Source: Kutzneria sp. CA-103260 (GTDB taxonomy: Bacteria > Actinomycetota > Actinomycetes > Mycobacteriales > Pseudonocardiaceae). Taken from it: DNA of 64,000 nt. The notes below the pieces were generated by a model. It did not search any database. It was not told where the DNA came from and saw only the letters and a list, made by a program, of their open reading frames with translations. The DNA lies in assembly GCF_018263855.1 (NCBI RefSeq), contig NZ_CP073318.1, positions 6,262,001 to 6,326,000 on the forward strand, in the 5' to 3' direction. The position numbers were made by a program, and so were the translations under genes. Positions 8,302-16,644 of this stretch are shown one piece after another (position 1 is the first letter of the stretch; each line of letters opens with the position of its first letter).

Positions 8302-9321
8302 ATTCGGCCCGGAGTCAAGGGCGCCGAGGTCGAGGTAGGCGGCGAAGCTGCCCAGCCAGTGCTCGGCCCCGTAGCCGTTGCCGAAGACGTAGCTCCAGCC
8401 GGCGGTGCGGTGCTCGGCCGCCGCGGCCAGGGCCAACGAAGCGAACCGGGAAGGCAGCGCGGGCGCCAGGTCGCGCCAGCACCACGAACGGCTCAGGGCC
8501 AGCCCGGCCAGGTGCGACTGGAACGGATCGGTGGGGTCGTCGACCACGACGGGCGCACGCAGCGAAGCCCAGCGCGGGGCGTCGAGATCGGGCAGGAAAG
8601 CATCGAACCAGGACGAGAACTCGGCCGCCGGCAGAGCTCGGCGCATGAGGTCGGCCTCAACCAGAGCCGGCGAGAGGAAGTCGTAGGCGTCCGGCTCGTA
8701 CGCGCCGTAGGCCACGTCGCCGAGGTACCAACGACGGGCGGCGTCGACGCAGCTGGCCGCCAACTCCTCGTCCCCGACGGCCCGGGCGGCGTTCAACACC
8801 AGACCGGCGGCGTAGGCGGTGTTCTGGTGGGCGCCGACCCGGATCGGCAGCCGGGTGGCACGGATCCACTCCAGCCACCGCCGGCGCAGCGTCGAGGCCA
8901 GCGGCCGCAGGGCGTCGGCCCAGGGGAAACCGGCCAGGCGCAGCTCGGCGTCCAGGGTGAGCAGCCACGCCCAGCCGTACGGACGCTCCCAGCTGCGGCC
9001 CCGGTCGGAGGCGAAGAAGTCGGCCTCGACCTGGCAGTTCTCCGGCGTCAGCAGCTGGTCGAGCACCTCGCCGCCATCGATCGGCAGCGACGGCAGCAGC
9101 CGCCGTAACCGGACGATGAGCCAGGTCTGGTGCACGCACGAGTGCCAGTCGAAGGAGCCGGCGAACGCGGGGTGCACCGCCCGCTGCGGCACCAGATCGT
9201 TGTCACCGTCGATGACGTGGGTCCAGTGCACCGGATAGTCACGCCGCACGTTGTCGACGGCCGTCCGGAGCAGGGCGAGCGCGTCGTGGGCGCTCAGGGC
9301 GGTGACGGGTGTTGAGGTCAT
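8293..9321 (-). CDS. DUF2891 family protein
   Basis: Protein of 342 residues from ATG 9321 (MTSTPVTALSAHDALALL). It shows features of DUF2891: HPAFAGSFDWHSCVHQTWLIVRL near residue 50, a WERPYGWAWLLTLDAEL segment, and repeated aromatic-rich helices that suggest an alpha/alpha toroid like those of glycoside hydrolases and epimerases. No signal peptide is present, so it should be cytosolic. The activity of the family is unknown. It ends next to the promoter of the DeoR operon and starts 92 nt from aroG, which runs the other way; the shared upstream region may hold both promoters. Confidence 0.8.
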   Translation of the reverse strand: MTSTPVTALSAHDALALLRTAVDNVRRDYPVHWTHVIDGDNDLVPQRAVHPAFAGSFDWHSCVHQTWLIVRLRRLLPSLPIDGGEVLDQLLTPENCQVEADFFASDRGRSWERPYGWAWLLTLDAELRLAGFPWADALRPLASTLRRRWLEWIRATRLPIRVGAHQNTAYAAGLVLNAARAVGDEELAASCVDAARRWYLGDVAYGAYEPDAYDFLSPALVEADLMRRALPAAEFSSWFDAFLPDLDAPRWASLRAPVVVDDPTDPFQSHLAGLALSRSWCWRDLAPALPSRFASLALAAAAEHRTAGWSYVFGNGYGAEHWLGSFAAYLDLGALDSGPNQN

Positions 9322-9413
9322 CGCCACATCCTCGCCCACGATCGAGCGTCGCTGGTCACCAAGAAGCCCGGATCGGCACCGATCAACAAAGGCCACCCCG
9401 TACCCTTGAGCCC

Positions 9414-10808
9414 GTGAACTGGACCGTGGACGTGCCGGTGGACACTCTGCCCGAGTTGCCGCCGCTGCCCCCGACGCTGCGCACGAAACTCGACGAGGCA
9501 CTGGCCCGCCCGGCCGCACAGCAGCCCGAGTGGCCCGACGCCGAACAGACCAAGATGGCCCGCACAGTGCTGGAGAGCGTGCCGCCGATCACCGTGCCGG
9601 CCGAGGTCGACCTGCTACGCGGCCGGCTGGCCGAGGTTGCCCGCGGCGAGGCCTTCCTGCTGCAGGGCGGCGACTGCGCGGAGACATTCGCCAGCAACAC
9701 CGAGCCCCACATCCGCGCCAACGTCCGCACCCTGCTGCAGATGGCCGTCGTGCTCACCTACGGCGCGAGCCTGCCGGTGGTCAAGGTCGCCCGCATCGCC
9801 GGCCAGTACGCCAAGCCCCGCTCCCAGGGCGTGGACTCCCTCGGCCTGCCGGTCTACCGCGGCGACATCGTCAACTCCCTGGTCGCCACACCCGAGGCCC
9901 GCGTGCCGGACCCGTCGCGCATGATCCGCGCGTACGCCAACGCCAGCGCCGCGATGAACCTGCTGCGCGCCTCCACCGCGACCGGCATGGCCGACCTGAC
10001 CAAGGTCCACGACTGGAACAAGGACTTCGTCCGCACCTCCCGGGCCGGCGAGCGCTACGAGAAGCTGGCCAGCGAGATCGACCGCGGCCTGCGCTTCATG
10101 TCGGCCTGCGGGGTGACCGACACCTCGCTGCACACCGTGGAGATCTTCGCCAGCCACGAGGCCCTGCTGCTGGACTACGAGCGGGCCATGCTGCGGCTGG
10201 ACCTGGACCACGACGGCGAGCACACCAAGCTGTACGACCTGTCCTCGCACTTCCTGTGGGTCGGCGAGCGCACCCGCCAGCTCGACGGCGCGCACATCGC
10301 GCTGGCCGAGCTGATCGCCAACCCGATCGGCCTGAAGATCGGCCCCACCACCACGCCCGAGATGGCCGTGGAGTACGTGGAACGCCTCGACCCGAACAAC
10401 GTGCCGGGCCGGCTGACCCTGATCTCCCGGATGGGCAACCACAAGGTCCGCGACGTGCTGCCGGCCATCGTGGAGAAGGTCACCGCCTCCGGCCACCTGG
10501 TGGTCTGGCAGTGCGACCCGATGCACGGCAACACCCACGAGTCGACCACCGGCTACAAGACCCGCCACTTCGACCGCATCGTCGACGAGGTGCAGGGCTT
10601 CTTCGAGGTGCACCGCCAGCTGGGCACCCACCCCGGCGGCATCCACATCGAGCTCACCGGCGAAGACGTCACCGAGTGCCTGGGCGGCGCCCAGGAGATC
10701 TCCGACGACGACCTGGCCGGCCGCTACGAGACGGCCTGCGACCCGCGGCTGAACACGCAGCAGTCGCTGGAGCTGGCCTTCCTCGTCGCCGAGATGCTCA
10801 GGCAGTAG
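9414..10808 (+). CDS. aroG: Class II 3-deoxy-7-phosphoheptulonate synthase
   Basis: First enzyme of the shikimate pathway: condenses phosphoenolpyruvate and erythrose 4-phosphate. The 464-residue length and the motifs EAFLLQGGDCAETF, YAKPRSQGVDSLGLPVYRG, KIGPTTTPEM, SRMGNHKVRDVLP, WQCDPMHGNT and HIELTGEDVTECLGG are those of the plant/actinobacterial type II enzyme. The N-terminal extension (about 1-75) carries the extra helices that in M. tuberculosis bind aromatic amino acids and chorismate mutase. GTG at 9414 gives the normal N-terminus. It corresponds to Rv2178c and opens the long conserved gene block. The last 11 nt overlap the convergent membrane protein gene. Confidence 0.96.
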   Translation: MNWTVDVPVDTLPELPPLPPTLRTKLDEALARPAAQQPEWPDAEQTKMARTVLESVPPITVPAEVDLLRGRLAEVARGEAFLLQGGDCAETFASNTEPHIRANVRTLLQMAVVLTYGASLPVVKVARIAGQYAKPRSQGVDSLGLPVYRGDIVNSLVATPEARVPDPSRMIRAYANASAAMNLLRASTATGMADLTKVHDWNKDFVRTSRAGERYEKLASEIDRGLRFMSACGVTDTSLHTVEIFASHEALLLDYERAMLRLDLDHDGEHTKLYDLSSHFLWVGERTRQLDGAHIALAELIANPIGLKIGPTTTPEMAVEYVERLDPNNVPGRLTLISRMGNHKVRDVLPAIVEKVTASGHLVVWQCDPMHGNTHESTTGYKTRHFDRIVDEVQGFFEVHRQLGTHPGGIHIELTGEDVTECLGGAQEISDDDLAGRYETACDPRLNTQQSLELAFLVAEMLRQ

Positions 10809-11235
10809 CCAACTGGTTGGTCGGCGCGATCCTGGTCAGGGCCAGATAGGTCACGGTCGCGCCGACCACCACCATGATGTCCAGGGTCACCACACCCAGC
10901 ACCGACCGCCAGGTCGCCAGGGTGAACAGGCTGGCCGCCCACGCCACCACCACGAACACCCGCGTGACCTGGTAGAACCACCACGCCGGCCGGGTCGTGT
11001 AGTGCACGAGCACACCCCACACGATCGTGGCCAGGGCGACCCATTCCAGCGTCATCGGCACCGAGTACCGCAGCTGGAACGCGCAGAAGTCGTCGGGCGC
11101 GGAGAAGATCGCGGTGCCGATCACCGTCAGCAGGTAGTTGCTGGCCGAGATCACCACCAGGGACAGCGCGAGTGCCACCAGCAGCCGGAGCGGGCGAACC
11201 CGTCCGGGCGTGCCGGTAGACGACTCGGTGGACAT
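10798..11235 (-). CDS. Small four-helix membrane protein (DUF6069-like)
   Basis: Predicted integral membrane protein of 145 residues from ATG 11235. Four hydrophobic helices are visible, at about 18-38, 55-75, 85-105 and 112-135, with a short polar N-terminus. The layout and the DDFCAFQLRYSVPM segment after the first helix recall DUF6069-type proteins of Pseudonocardiaceae; this family name is tentative. Function unknown. It is convergent with aroG (11-nt overlap of coding ends) and is separated by 86 nt from the end of the histidine kinase gene. Confidence 0.6.
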   Translation of the reverse strand: MSTESSTGTPGRVRPLRLLVALALSLVVISASNYLLTVIGTAIFSAPDDFCAFQLRYSVPMTLEWVALATIVWGVLVHYTTRPAWWFYQVTRVFVVVAWAASLFTLATWRSVLGVVTLDIMVVVGATVTYLALTRIAPTNQLATA

Positions 11236-11320
11236 GGCGGTGCTCCCCCTGCGGCGGCTGGCGCAAGTCACGCTACCCACAAGAGAAACCCATCAGACTC
11301 GGAAAGATGTTGATGTCGGC

Positions 11321-12787
11321 TTAGAGTCCGCTGGGAACTTCCTGCCTGGTCAGCGCCCGATCGGGCACAGAATTGGCCACCGTGGCCGGGAGCGTGACTC
11401 GCAGCCACGCGCCGTGTTCGCTCGGCTGCACGCCGGCGTGACCGCCATGGGCGGCGGCGATCGCGGCCACGATGCTCAGCCCCAGCCCGCTGCCGTCGGC
11501 CAGCCCGGCCGTGCGGGTCCGCGACGCGTCACCGCGGAAGAACCTTTCGAACACCTTGTCCCGCTGCTCAGCGGAAATGCCCGGCCCCTCGTCGATGACG
11601 TCGATCACCTCGTGCTCGCCGTCCCGGCTGATCCGCACCTCGGCCGCCGTGCCCGGCGGGGTGTGGGCCCGCACGTTGCCCAGCAGGTTGGCCAGCACCT
11701 GGTGGAGCCGGGCCCGGTCGCCACGGACCAGGTGCTCGCCCGCACCGTCCGGCTCTGTGTCGGCGACGGACAGGCGAACGGTGCGGGCGCAGTCGGCGGC
11801 CCGGGCGTCGCCGACCGCGGCCTCGGCCAGCGCCACCAGGTCGACCGGGCTGGACTCCAGCGGCCGGCCCTGGTCCAGCCGGGCCAGCAGGAGCAGCTCG
11901 TCGACCAGGGCGGCCATCCGCTTGGCCTCGTCCTCCACCCGGCGCATCGCGTCGGCCAGGGCGTCCGGGTCGGCCAGCGCGCCGTGCCGGACCAGCTGGG
12001 CGTAGCCGGTGATCGAGGTGAGCGGGGTGCGCAGCTCGTGGCTGGCGTCGGCGACGAACTGCCGCAGGCCCTCCTCGGCGGCCTGCCGCTGGGCGAAGGA
12101 GTGCTCCAGCCGCCCCAGCATCTGGTTCAGCGAGGTGCCCAGCCGGGCCACCTCGGTCGGCGAGTCGTCCGCCCGCACCCGGTGCGACATCTCGCCGTCG
12201 GCGATCAGCTCGGCGGTGTCGGTCATCCGGTCCAACGGGCGCAGCACGAACCGGCTCACCCGCAGCGCCAGCACCGCGGCCAGGGCCAGGGCCAGCACCG
12301 TCACCACGGCCTCGATGGCCACCAGCTGGTAGATCGTGGCCGCGGACAGCCGCAGCGACTGCGACACCATCAGGTAGCGGCCGTCCGGCAGGGTCCCGAC
12401 CATGATCCGGAAGTCGTCGGTGCCGCTGATGGTGACCGGGCTGTGCTGGTTGGTCATCGACTGCAGGCTGCTCAGCGGCGGGATCGGCAGGCCGCTGGAC
12501 GCGCCGTACTGGTGCAGCACGCGCCCGTTCGGATCCAGCACGGTGATCGCGCACAGATCGTCGTTGGACTGGCCGATCGGGACGGTGCCGTTGGGCCGGA
12601 CCTTGGTCCGGGTGGAGCCCAGCGCGTCGGCGACCTGCGTGTCGGTGCGTTTGAGCAGGTAGTTGCTCAGCGCGAAGGCGCCGACCACGTCGGAGGTCAG
12701 CAGGCCGGCCGCGGTCACCGCGAGCACCCCGGCCAGCAGCCGGGACCGCAGCGAGCGCAGGCGCAGCCAGTGCAGCAGTCGGGTCAT
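11321..12787 (-). CDS. Two-component sensor histidine kinase
   Basis: Protein of 488 residues. Two membrane helices (about 17-37 and 165-190) bracket an extracytoplasmic sensor domain of about 130 residues. HAMP (RFVLRPLDRMTDTAELI) follows, then the dimerization/phosphoacceptor domain with H-box FVADASHELRTPLTSI and the HATPase domain with N box LANLLGNVRAHTPP, G1 DEGPGI and G2 GSGLGLSIV. Its ATG overlaps the response-regulator stop by 4 nt, so the pair is co-translated. The organization is that of the OmpR/EnvZ-like systems MprAB and TcrYX of mycobacteria. The signal is unknown; no neighbouring gene gives a clear target. Confidence 0.93.
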   Translation of the reverse strand: MTRLLHWLRLRSLRSRLLAGVLAVTAAGLLTSDVVGAFALSNYLLKRTDTQVADALGSTRTKVRPNGTVPIGQSNDDLCAITVLDPNGRVLHQYGASSGLPIPPLSSLQSMTNQHSPVTISGTDDFRIMVGTLPDGRYLMVSQSLRLSAATIYQLVAIEAVVTVLALALAAVLALRVSRFVLRPLDRMTDTAELIADGEMSHRVRADDSPTEVARLGTSLNQMLGRLEHSFAQRQAAEEGLRQFVADASHELRTPLTSITGYAQLVRHGALADPDALADAMRRVEDEAKRMAALVDELLLLARLDQGRPLESSPVDLVALAEAAVGDARAADCARTVRLSVADTEPDGAGEHLVRGDRARLHQVLANLLGNVRAHTPPGTAAEVRISRDGEHEVIDVIDEGPGISAEQRDKVFERFFRGDASRTRTAGLADGSGLGLSIVAAIAAAHGGHAGVQPSEHGAWLRVTLPATVANSVPDRALTRQEVPSGL

Positions 12788-13500
12788 CGGCCGCCCGCCG
12801 ACACGGTGGAGGCCCGCAGCAGGTAGCCGACGCCGCGAACGGTGTGGATCAGCGGGTTGTCCTGGTCGTCGAGCTTGCGCCGCAGGTAGTAGACGTAGGT
12901 CTCGACGATGCTGGAGTCGCCCTGGAAGTCGTAGTTCCACACCTGGTCGAGGATCTGGGCCCGGGACAGCACCCGGCCCGCGTTGGTCATCAGGTAGCGC
13001 AGCAGCTGGAACTCGGTGGCCGACAGCCGCACCAGCTCCCCGTTGCGCCACACCTCGTGGGTGTCCTGGTCCAGCTCGACGTGCCCGACCCGCAGCCGGT
13101 TGCTCGGGGCCCGCTCGGTGCGGCCCCGCTTGAGCAGCACGTTCACCCGGGCCACCAGCTCGTCCAGGTCGAACGGCTTGGTCACGTAGTCGTCGCCGCC
13201 CAGGGTCAGGCCGTGCACCTTGTCCTCGCTGGCGTCCCGCGCGGTCAGGAACAGCACCGGCGCGTCGATGCCGGCCTCGCGCAGCCGGGTGCACACGCCG
13301 AAGCCGTCCAGGTCGGGCAGCATCACGTCGAGCACGATCACGTCCGGCCGGGTAGCGGCCGCCTGCTCCAGCGCCTGCCGGCCGTTGGTCGCCGACACCA
13401 CGTCGAAGCCGACGAACTTCAGCGCCGTCGTCAGCAGGTTGACGATGTTGTGCTCGTCGTCGACGACCAGGATGCGGTGCTGGGCTGCTGGGGTGGACAC
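12784..13500 (-). CDS. OmpR-family response regulator
   Basis: Protein of 238 residues. The receiver domain (8-120) has acidic pair DDEH, phosphoacceptor Asp in LDVMLPDLDG, Thr in LTARD and Lys in TKPFD. The C-terminal OmpR winged helix (about 140-232) includes LSATEFQLLRYLM, SRAQILDQVW and a YVYYLRRKLD recognition helix. It would be phosphorylated by the kinase encoded directly downstream. Transcription seems to begin just after the strong terminator at 13529-13558, so the pair is insulated from the upstream small gene and tRNA. Confidence 0.94.
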   Translation of the reverse strand: MSTPAAQHRILVVDDEHNIVNLLTTALKFVGFDVVSATNGRQALEQAAATRPDVIVLDVMLPDLDGFGVCTRLREAGIDAPVLFLTARDASEDKVHGLTLGGDDYVTKPFDLDELVARVNVLLKRGRTERAPSNRLRVGHVELDQDTHEVWRNGELVRLSATEFQLLRYLMTNAGRVLSRAQILDQVWNYDFQGDSSIVETYVYYLRRKLDDQDNPLIHTVRGVGYLLRASTVSAGGR

Positions 13501-13528
13501 CCCTCCATTAGAGCAGCACCCACCGACA

Positions 13529-13558
13529 CCGGCCCCGGAGTCGAGACTCCGGGGCCGG
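13529..13558. terminator. Perfect 14-bp hairpin, terminator of the small peptide gene
   Basis: CCGGCCCCGGAGTC pairs exactly with GACTCCGGGGCCGG across a 2-nt gap. It sits 9 nt past the stop of the 24-codon gene and 28 nt before the response-regulator start on the minus strand. There is no T tract, as is common in actinobacteria. Confidence 0.7.
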
Positions 13559-13566
13559 CTACAGGT

Positions 13567-13641
13567 TCACTTGTTGACCGGCCACGGCTTGGGAGTGGGC
13601 TCGCCGCGGAGGAACCGCGTGCCCCAGGTGAAAAGCGTCAT
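13567..13641 (-). CDS. 24-residue basic, aromatic peptide gene
   Basis: ATG at 13641 is preceded by GAAAGGGGGAAC, an unusually strong match to the anti-Shine-Dalgarno sequence, six to seven bases upstream. The reading frame codes for a 24-residue peptide that starts MTLFTWGTRFLRG, has a Pro-rich middle (EPTPKPWP) and ends VNK, then TGA. It carries two Trp and four Arg/Lys, so it is cationic and amphipathic. A perfect hairpin follows the stop at once, so the gene looks like a complete transcription unit downstream of tRNA-Arg. I do not recognise the peptide. It could be a tiny membrane-binding or regulatory peptide; chance is unlikely given ribosome site, length and terminator together, but translation is unproven. 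Confidence 0.5.
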   Translation of the reverse strand: MTLFTWGTRFLRGEPTPKPWPVNK

Positions 13642-13675
13642 CGTCGTTCCCCCTTTCAGCGGATGTGGACACATG

Positions 13676-13747
13676 TCCGCCCGGCAGGAATCGAACCTGC
13701 ATTACCGGCTTCGTAGACCGGTGTCGTGTCCGTTGGACCACAGGCGG
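13676..13747 (-). tRNA. tRNA-Arg (anticodon ACG)
   Basis: Seventy-two bases fold as a cloverleaf: acceptor CCGCCTG with CGGGCGG (one G-U pair), D arm GTCC...CGAC with one mismatch, anticodon stem CCGGT/GCCGG with loop CTACGAA (anticodon ACG), four-base variable loop, and T arm GCAGG-TTCGATT-CCTGC. Discriminator A; CCA is not encoded. ACG, read as ICG after deamination, decodes CGU/CGC/CGA. No integrase or duplicated tRNA end is seen next to it. Confidence 0.93.
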
Positions 13748-14045
13748 GAATAGGAGTGAATGGAATCGGTCGGGTCTCGTGGGACAGCGCCGTAGGGCAT
13801 GAGGGCGCGGCCGTCACCGCTGCGGCCGGCGCTCCTGCCGGCACTGCCATGCACGTCACGTGACCCGACCGACCAGGGCCGCGTCACCGGGACGGTGCGC
13901 AGGCCTCCCATCGGCCGAGCACTCGGGAGAATCCGTTGCTCGCCATGGACACAAGAATGCCCGGGTCTTGCGACCCGGGCAATCGAATTAAGCTGTCAGC
14001 AGTTTTAGCTATCAGCCGAAGCGCTGGACGTTCGGCTTCGCGAGC
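13748..14045. other. Intergenic region with hairpins, no gene seen
   Basis: Between tRNA-Arg and the phosphofructokinase stop. It holds a 10-bp palindrome GTCACGTGAC (13855-13864), the terminator at 13959-13980 and a weaker stem (AGCCGAA/TTCGGCT, 14014-14037), both placed to end the phosphofructokinase transcript. The tRNA promoter must lie just right of 13747. No convincing coding frame was found. Confidence 0.5.
13959..13980 (-). terminator. Terminator downstream of phosphofructokinase
   Basis: GCCCGGGT pairs with ACCCGGGC around a 6-nt loop. On the minus strand it is followed by ATTCTTGT. It lies 65 nt past the pfk stop. Confidence 0.65.
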
Positions 14046-15071
14046 TCAGCCGAAGAAGACTTCGGCCTCTTCCAGGCGCTCGTCCGGAACCGTCTTGAGC
14101 TCGGCGGTCGCCTCGGACAGCTTCACCCGGACGATGTCGGTGCCGCGCAGGGCCACCATCACGCCGAAGTCGCCGGCGTGCACCGCGTCCACCGCGTGCA
14201 GGCCGAACCGGGTCGCCAGGACGCGGTCGTACGCGGTCGGGGTGCCGCCGCGCTGCACGTGGCCCAGCACGACCGCGCGGGACTCCTTGCCGGTACGCTC
14301 GGCGATCTCCTCGGCCAGCCACTGGCCGACGCCGCCCAGGCGGACGTGGCCGAAGGCGTCCTTCTCACCGTTGTGCAGCAGCTCGGCGCCGCCCTCGGGC
14401 ATCGCACCCTCGGCCACCACGATGATCGGCGCGTACTGGCGCTCGAAGCGACGCTGCGTCCACTCGACGACCTTCTCCACGGAGAACGGCTTCTCCGGCA
14501 CCAGGATCACGTTCGCGCCGCCGGCCAGGCCGGCGTGCAGGGCGATCCAGCCTGCGTGCCGGCCCATGACCTCGACGACCAGGGCGCGGTGGTGCGACTC
14601 GGCGGTGGTGCGCAGCCGGTCCAGGGCCTCGGTGGCGATGTGCACCGCGGTGTCGAAGCCGAAGGTGTAGTCGGTGGCGCCCAGGTCGTTGTCGATCGTC
14701 TTGGGCACGCCGACCACCGGGATGCCGTCGTCGGTCAGCCGCTTGGCCACGCCCAGCGTGTCCTCGCCGCCGATCGCCACCAGCGCGTCGATCTTGTGCT
14801 GGGCCAGCACCTCGCGGATCTTCTCGACGCCACCCTCCTCCTTGTAAGGGTTGGTGCGCGAGGAGCCGAGAATCGTGCCGCCGCGGGTGAGGATCTCCTC
14901 GACCTCGTCCAGGCCGAGCTGCTTGGTCAGACCCTCCATCGGGCCGCGCCAGCCGTTGCGGAAGCCGACGACCTCCCAGCCGTGGGCCTCGATGCCCTTG
15001 CGGACCACAGCCCTGATCACCGCGTTCAGACCCGGGCAGTCGCCACCGCCGGTCAGCACACCGATGCGCAT
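14046..15071 (-). CDS. pfp: 6-phosphofructokinase, PPi-dependent type by signature
   Basis: Phosphofructokinase of 341 residues from ATG 15071 (MRIGVLTGGGDCPGLNAVIR). Catalytic TIDND is at 125-129. The two positions that set the phosphoryl donor are Asp104 (in GGEDT) and Lys124 (in VPKTIDND), numbered as in E. coli PfkA by direct count. ATP enzymes have Gly at 104; Asp104 with Lys124 is the pyrophosphate-dependent pattern, as known from the Amycolatopsis methanolica enzyme. It should therefore catalyse a reversible fructose 6-phosphate/PPi reaction usable in glycolysis and gluconeogenesis. MEVMGRHAGW-like VVEVMGRHAGWIALHAG supports the family. It has no visible operon partner, and a hairpin terminator follows. 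The symbol pfp reflects the inferred donor. Confidence 0.85.
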   Translation of the reverse strand: MRIGVLTGGGDCPGLNAVIRAVVRKGIEAHGWEVVGFRNGWRGPMEGLTKQLGLDEVEEILTRGGTILGSSRTNPYKEEGGVEKIREVLAQHKIDALVAIGGEDTLGVAKRLTDDGIPVVGVPKTIDNDLGATDYTFGFDTAVHIATEALDRLRTTAESHHRALVVEVMGRHAGWIALHAGLAGGANVILVPEKPFSVEKVVEWTQRRFERQYAPIIVVAEGAMPEGGAELLHNGEKDAFGHVRLGGVGQWLAEEIAERTGKESRAVVLGHVQRGGTPTAYDRVLATRFGLHAVDAVHAGDFGVMVALRGTDIVRVKLSEATAELKTVPDERLEEAEVFFG

Positions 15072-15183
15072 CTGCTTGCCTCTCTCAACAGTTCCCAAAA
15101 GATGTGGCCGGCGTCACTGGCGACCCTCGTGTTACGAGAGCGTGTCATGCCCTGTATCGGTGCAGCAAGGCACCCCCGGCAAA

Positions 15184-15687
15184 TCAGCGCACGACGTGCC
15201 CGCGGCGCAGCCGCTCGGCCTCCATCGCCTTCCAGCGGGCCAGGTTGTGCCGGGCGTCGGCCAGCGCGTCGTGGGCGTCCGAGGGCGGCTGCGGCAGCCG
15301 CGGCCGGCCCAGGTCGTCCCAGCGCTGGCGCAGGTCGCGGGTGAACCGGGGCAGCTCGCGGGGCAGGTCCGGCATGGCCCCCCACAGCTGGGCCAGCGCC
15401 ACGTGGTCGTAGGCGGCGAACCAGGCCCACAGCTCGGCGTTCTCACCGTTGGGGCTGACGAAGTTCAGCAGCTCCTGGCGCATCCGGCCCCGGCTCATCC
15501 ACACCGGGCTGGCCGGCGGCGGCAGCTTGGGCAGCACGTTCTGGCGGACCCACTGGCCGGCCCGCTCCGGGTCGAACTCGGTGGACACGGCGTAGAACTC
15601 GCGGCCTTCCTCGTCGACCACGCCGATCGACACCAGGTCGATGGTGTGGCCGTCCTCGATGAACTCACAGTCATAGAAAAACCGCAC
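15184..15687 (-). CDS. 3'-5' exoribonuclease of the RNase AS type
   Basis: Protein of 167 residues starting GTG 15687 (VRFFYDCEFIEDG), matching the length of M. tuberculosis Rv2179c. The DEDDh nuclease core is visible: Asp and Glu in YDCEF, an Asp in AWFAAYDHVALAQLWG, and His/Asp in DAHDALADARHNL. Family members are dimeric, metal-dependent enzymes that trim 3' ends and prefer adenylate-rich RNA. The gene sits 45 nt downstream of the plsC-like gene on the same strand, as in the mycobacterial gene order. Confidence 0.88.
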   Translation of the reverse strand: MRFFYDCEFIEDGHTIDLVSIGVVDEEGREFYAVSTEFDPERAGQWVRQNVLPKLPPPASPVWMSRGRMRQELLNFVSPNGENAELWAWFAAYDHVALAQLWGAMPDLPRELPRFTRDLRQRWDDLGRPRLPQPPSDAHDALADARHNLARWKAMEAERLRRGHVVR

Positions 15688-15732
15688 GCCGTGCAGGGTA
15701 GGCGGTTTGCCCGAAGGGCCCGGCACCGGTCC

Positions 15733-16470
15733 CTAGCTGGGCACCCGGCCGGCCGGCGCCGGCTCCAGCGGGGCGCGCGGGGCGGGAGCGGCGGCCGGCT
15801 TGGCGTCCTTGAGCTTGGCCGCGTAGATGTCCACGTACTCCTGGCCGGACAGCTCCATCAGGTCGTACATCACCTCGTCGGTGATGGACCGCTCGATGAA
15901 CCGGTCGCCGTCCAGGCCGTAGTAGCGGGAGAAGTCCAGCGGCTTGCCGATCTTGATCCGGATCGGGTGCGGGTACCACATCTTGGAGCCGATCGGATTG
16001 GCCTTGTCGGTGCCGAACATGGCCACCGGGATGATCGGCACCCGGGCCTCCAGGGCCATCCGGGCCATGCCGGTCTTGCCCTTGTACAGCCGGCCGTCCG
16101 GGGAGCGCGTGCCCTCCGGGTAGATGCCCACCAGCTGGCCGTCGCGCAGCAGCCGGACCAGCGTGTCCAGCGCGCCCTGGGCGGCGGCCGCGCCGGAGCG
16201 GTCGATCGGCACCTGGCCGACGCCGGTGAAGAACAGGCGTTTGAGCGTGCCCTTGAGGCCCTTCTGGGTGAAGTACTCGCTCTTGGCCGGGAAGGTGACG
16301 CGGCGCGGCACCATCAGCGGCAGGAAGAACGAGTCCGACACCGCGAGATGGTTGCTGGCCAGCATCGCGCCGCCGGTCTCCGGGATGTTCTCCAGCCCCT
16401 CGATCCTCGGCCGGAAGAACAGACGCAGCAGCGGGCCCAGCAGGACGTACTTCATCAGCCAGTACAGCAC
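15733..16470 (-). CDS. 1-acyl-sn-glycerol-3-phosphate acyltransferase (PlsC family)
   Basis: Membrane-associated acyltransferase of about 245 residues. It has the acyl-acceptor motif SNHLAVSDSFFLP (NHxxxxD variant), FTGVGQVPIDRSG, YPEGTRSPDGRLYKGKTG and the final VPIIPVAMFG block, the four blocks of PlsC-like enzymes. It should acylate lysophosphatidate or a related glycerolipid. GTG 16470 is preferred since GAGGAGG lies about ten bases upstream; an in-frame ATG at 16497 would add nine polar residues. The Ala/Pro-rich C-terminus after residue 225 is probably disordered. It corresponds to Rv2182c and is co-directional with RNase AS. Confidence 0.88.
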   Translation of the reverse strand: MLYWLMKYVLLGPLLRLFFRPRIEGLENIPETGGAMLASNHLAVSDSFFLPLMVPRRVTFPAKSEYFTQKGLKGTLKRLFFTGVGQVPIDRSGAAAAQGALDTLVRLLRDGQLVGIYPEGTRSPDGRLYKGKTGMARMALEARVPIIPVAMFGTDKANPIGSKMWYPHPIRIKIGKPLDFSRYYGLDGDRFIERSITDEVMYDLMELSGQEYVDIYAAKLKDAKPAAAPAPRAPLEPAPAGRVPS

Positions 16471-16644
16471 CTCGGCGTGCGCCTCCTCATGCCGCATCCT
16501 GAGCGGATCAGCCTACGGAGCGGCGGCCGCTCGGCACAACGAGCAACGCCCGGCTCGACCACCCGGGCAGATAGTGATCGAGGAGACGACGCGATCCGGC
16601 GCTCTCGTGCGAGGATGGGGGGACCACGTGTGTGGAGGCCGGGT

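Noticed and set aside
13676..14045. Prophage or island attachment site at tRNA-Arg
   Set aside because: No integrase, no duplicated tRNA 3' end, and neighbours are ordinary single genes.
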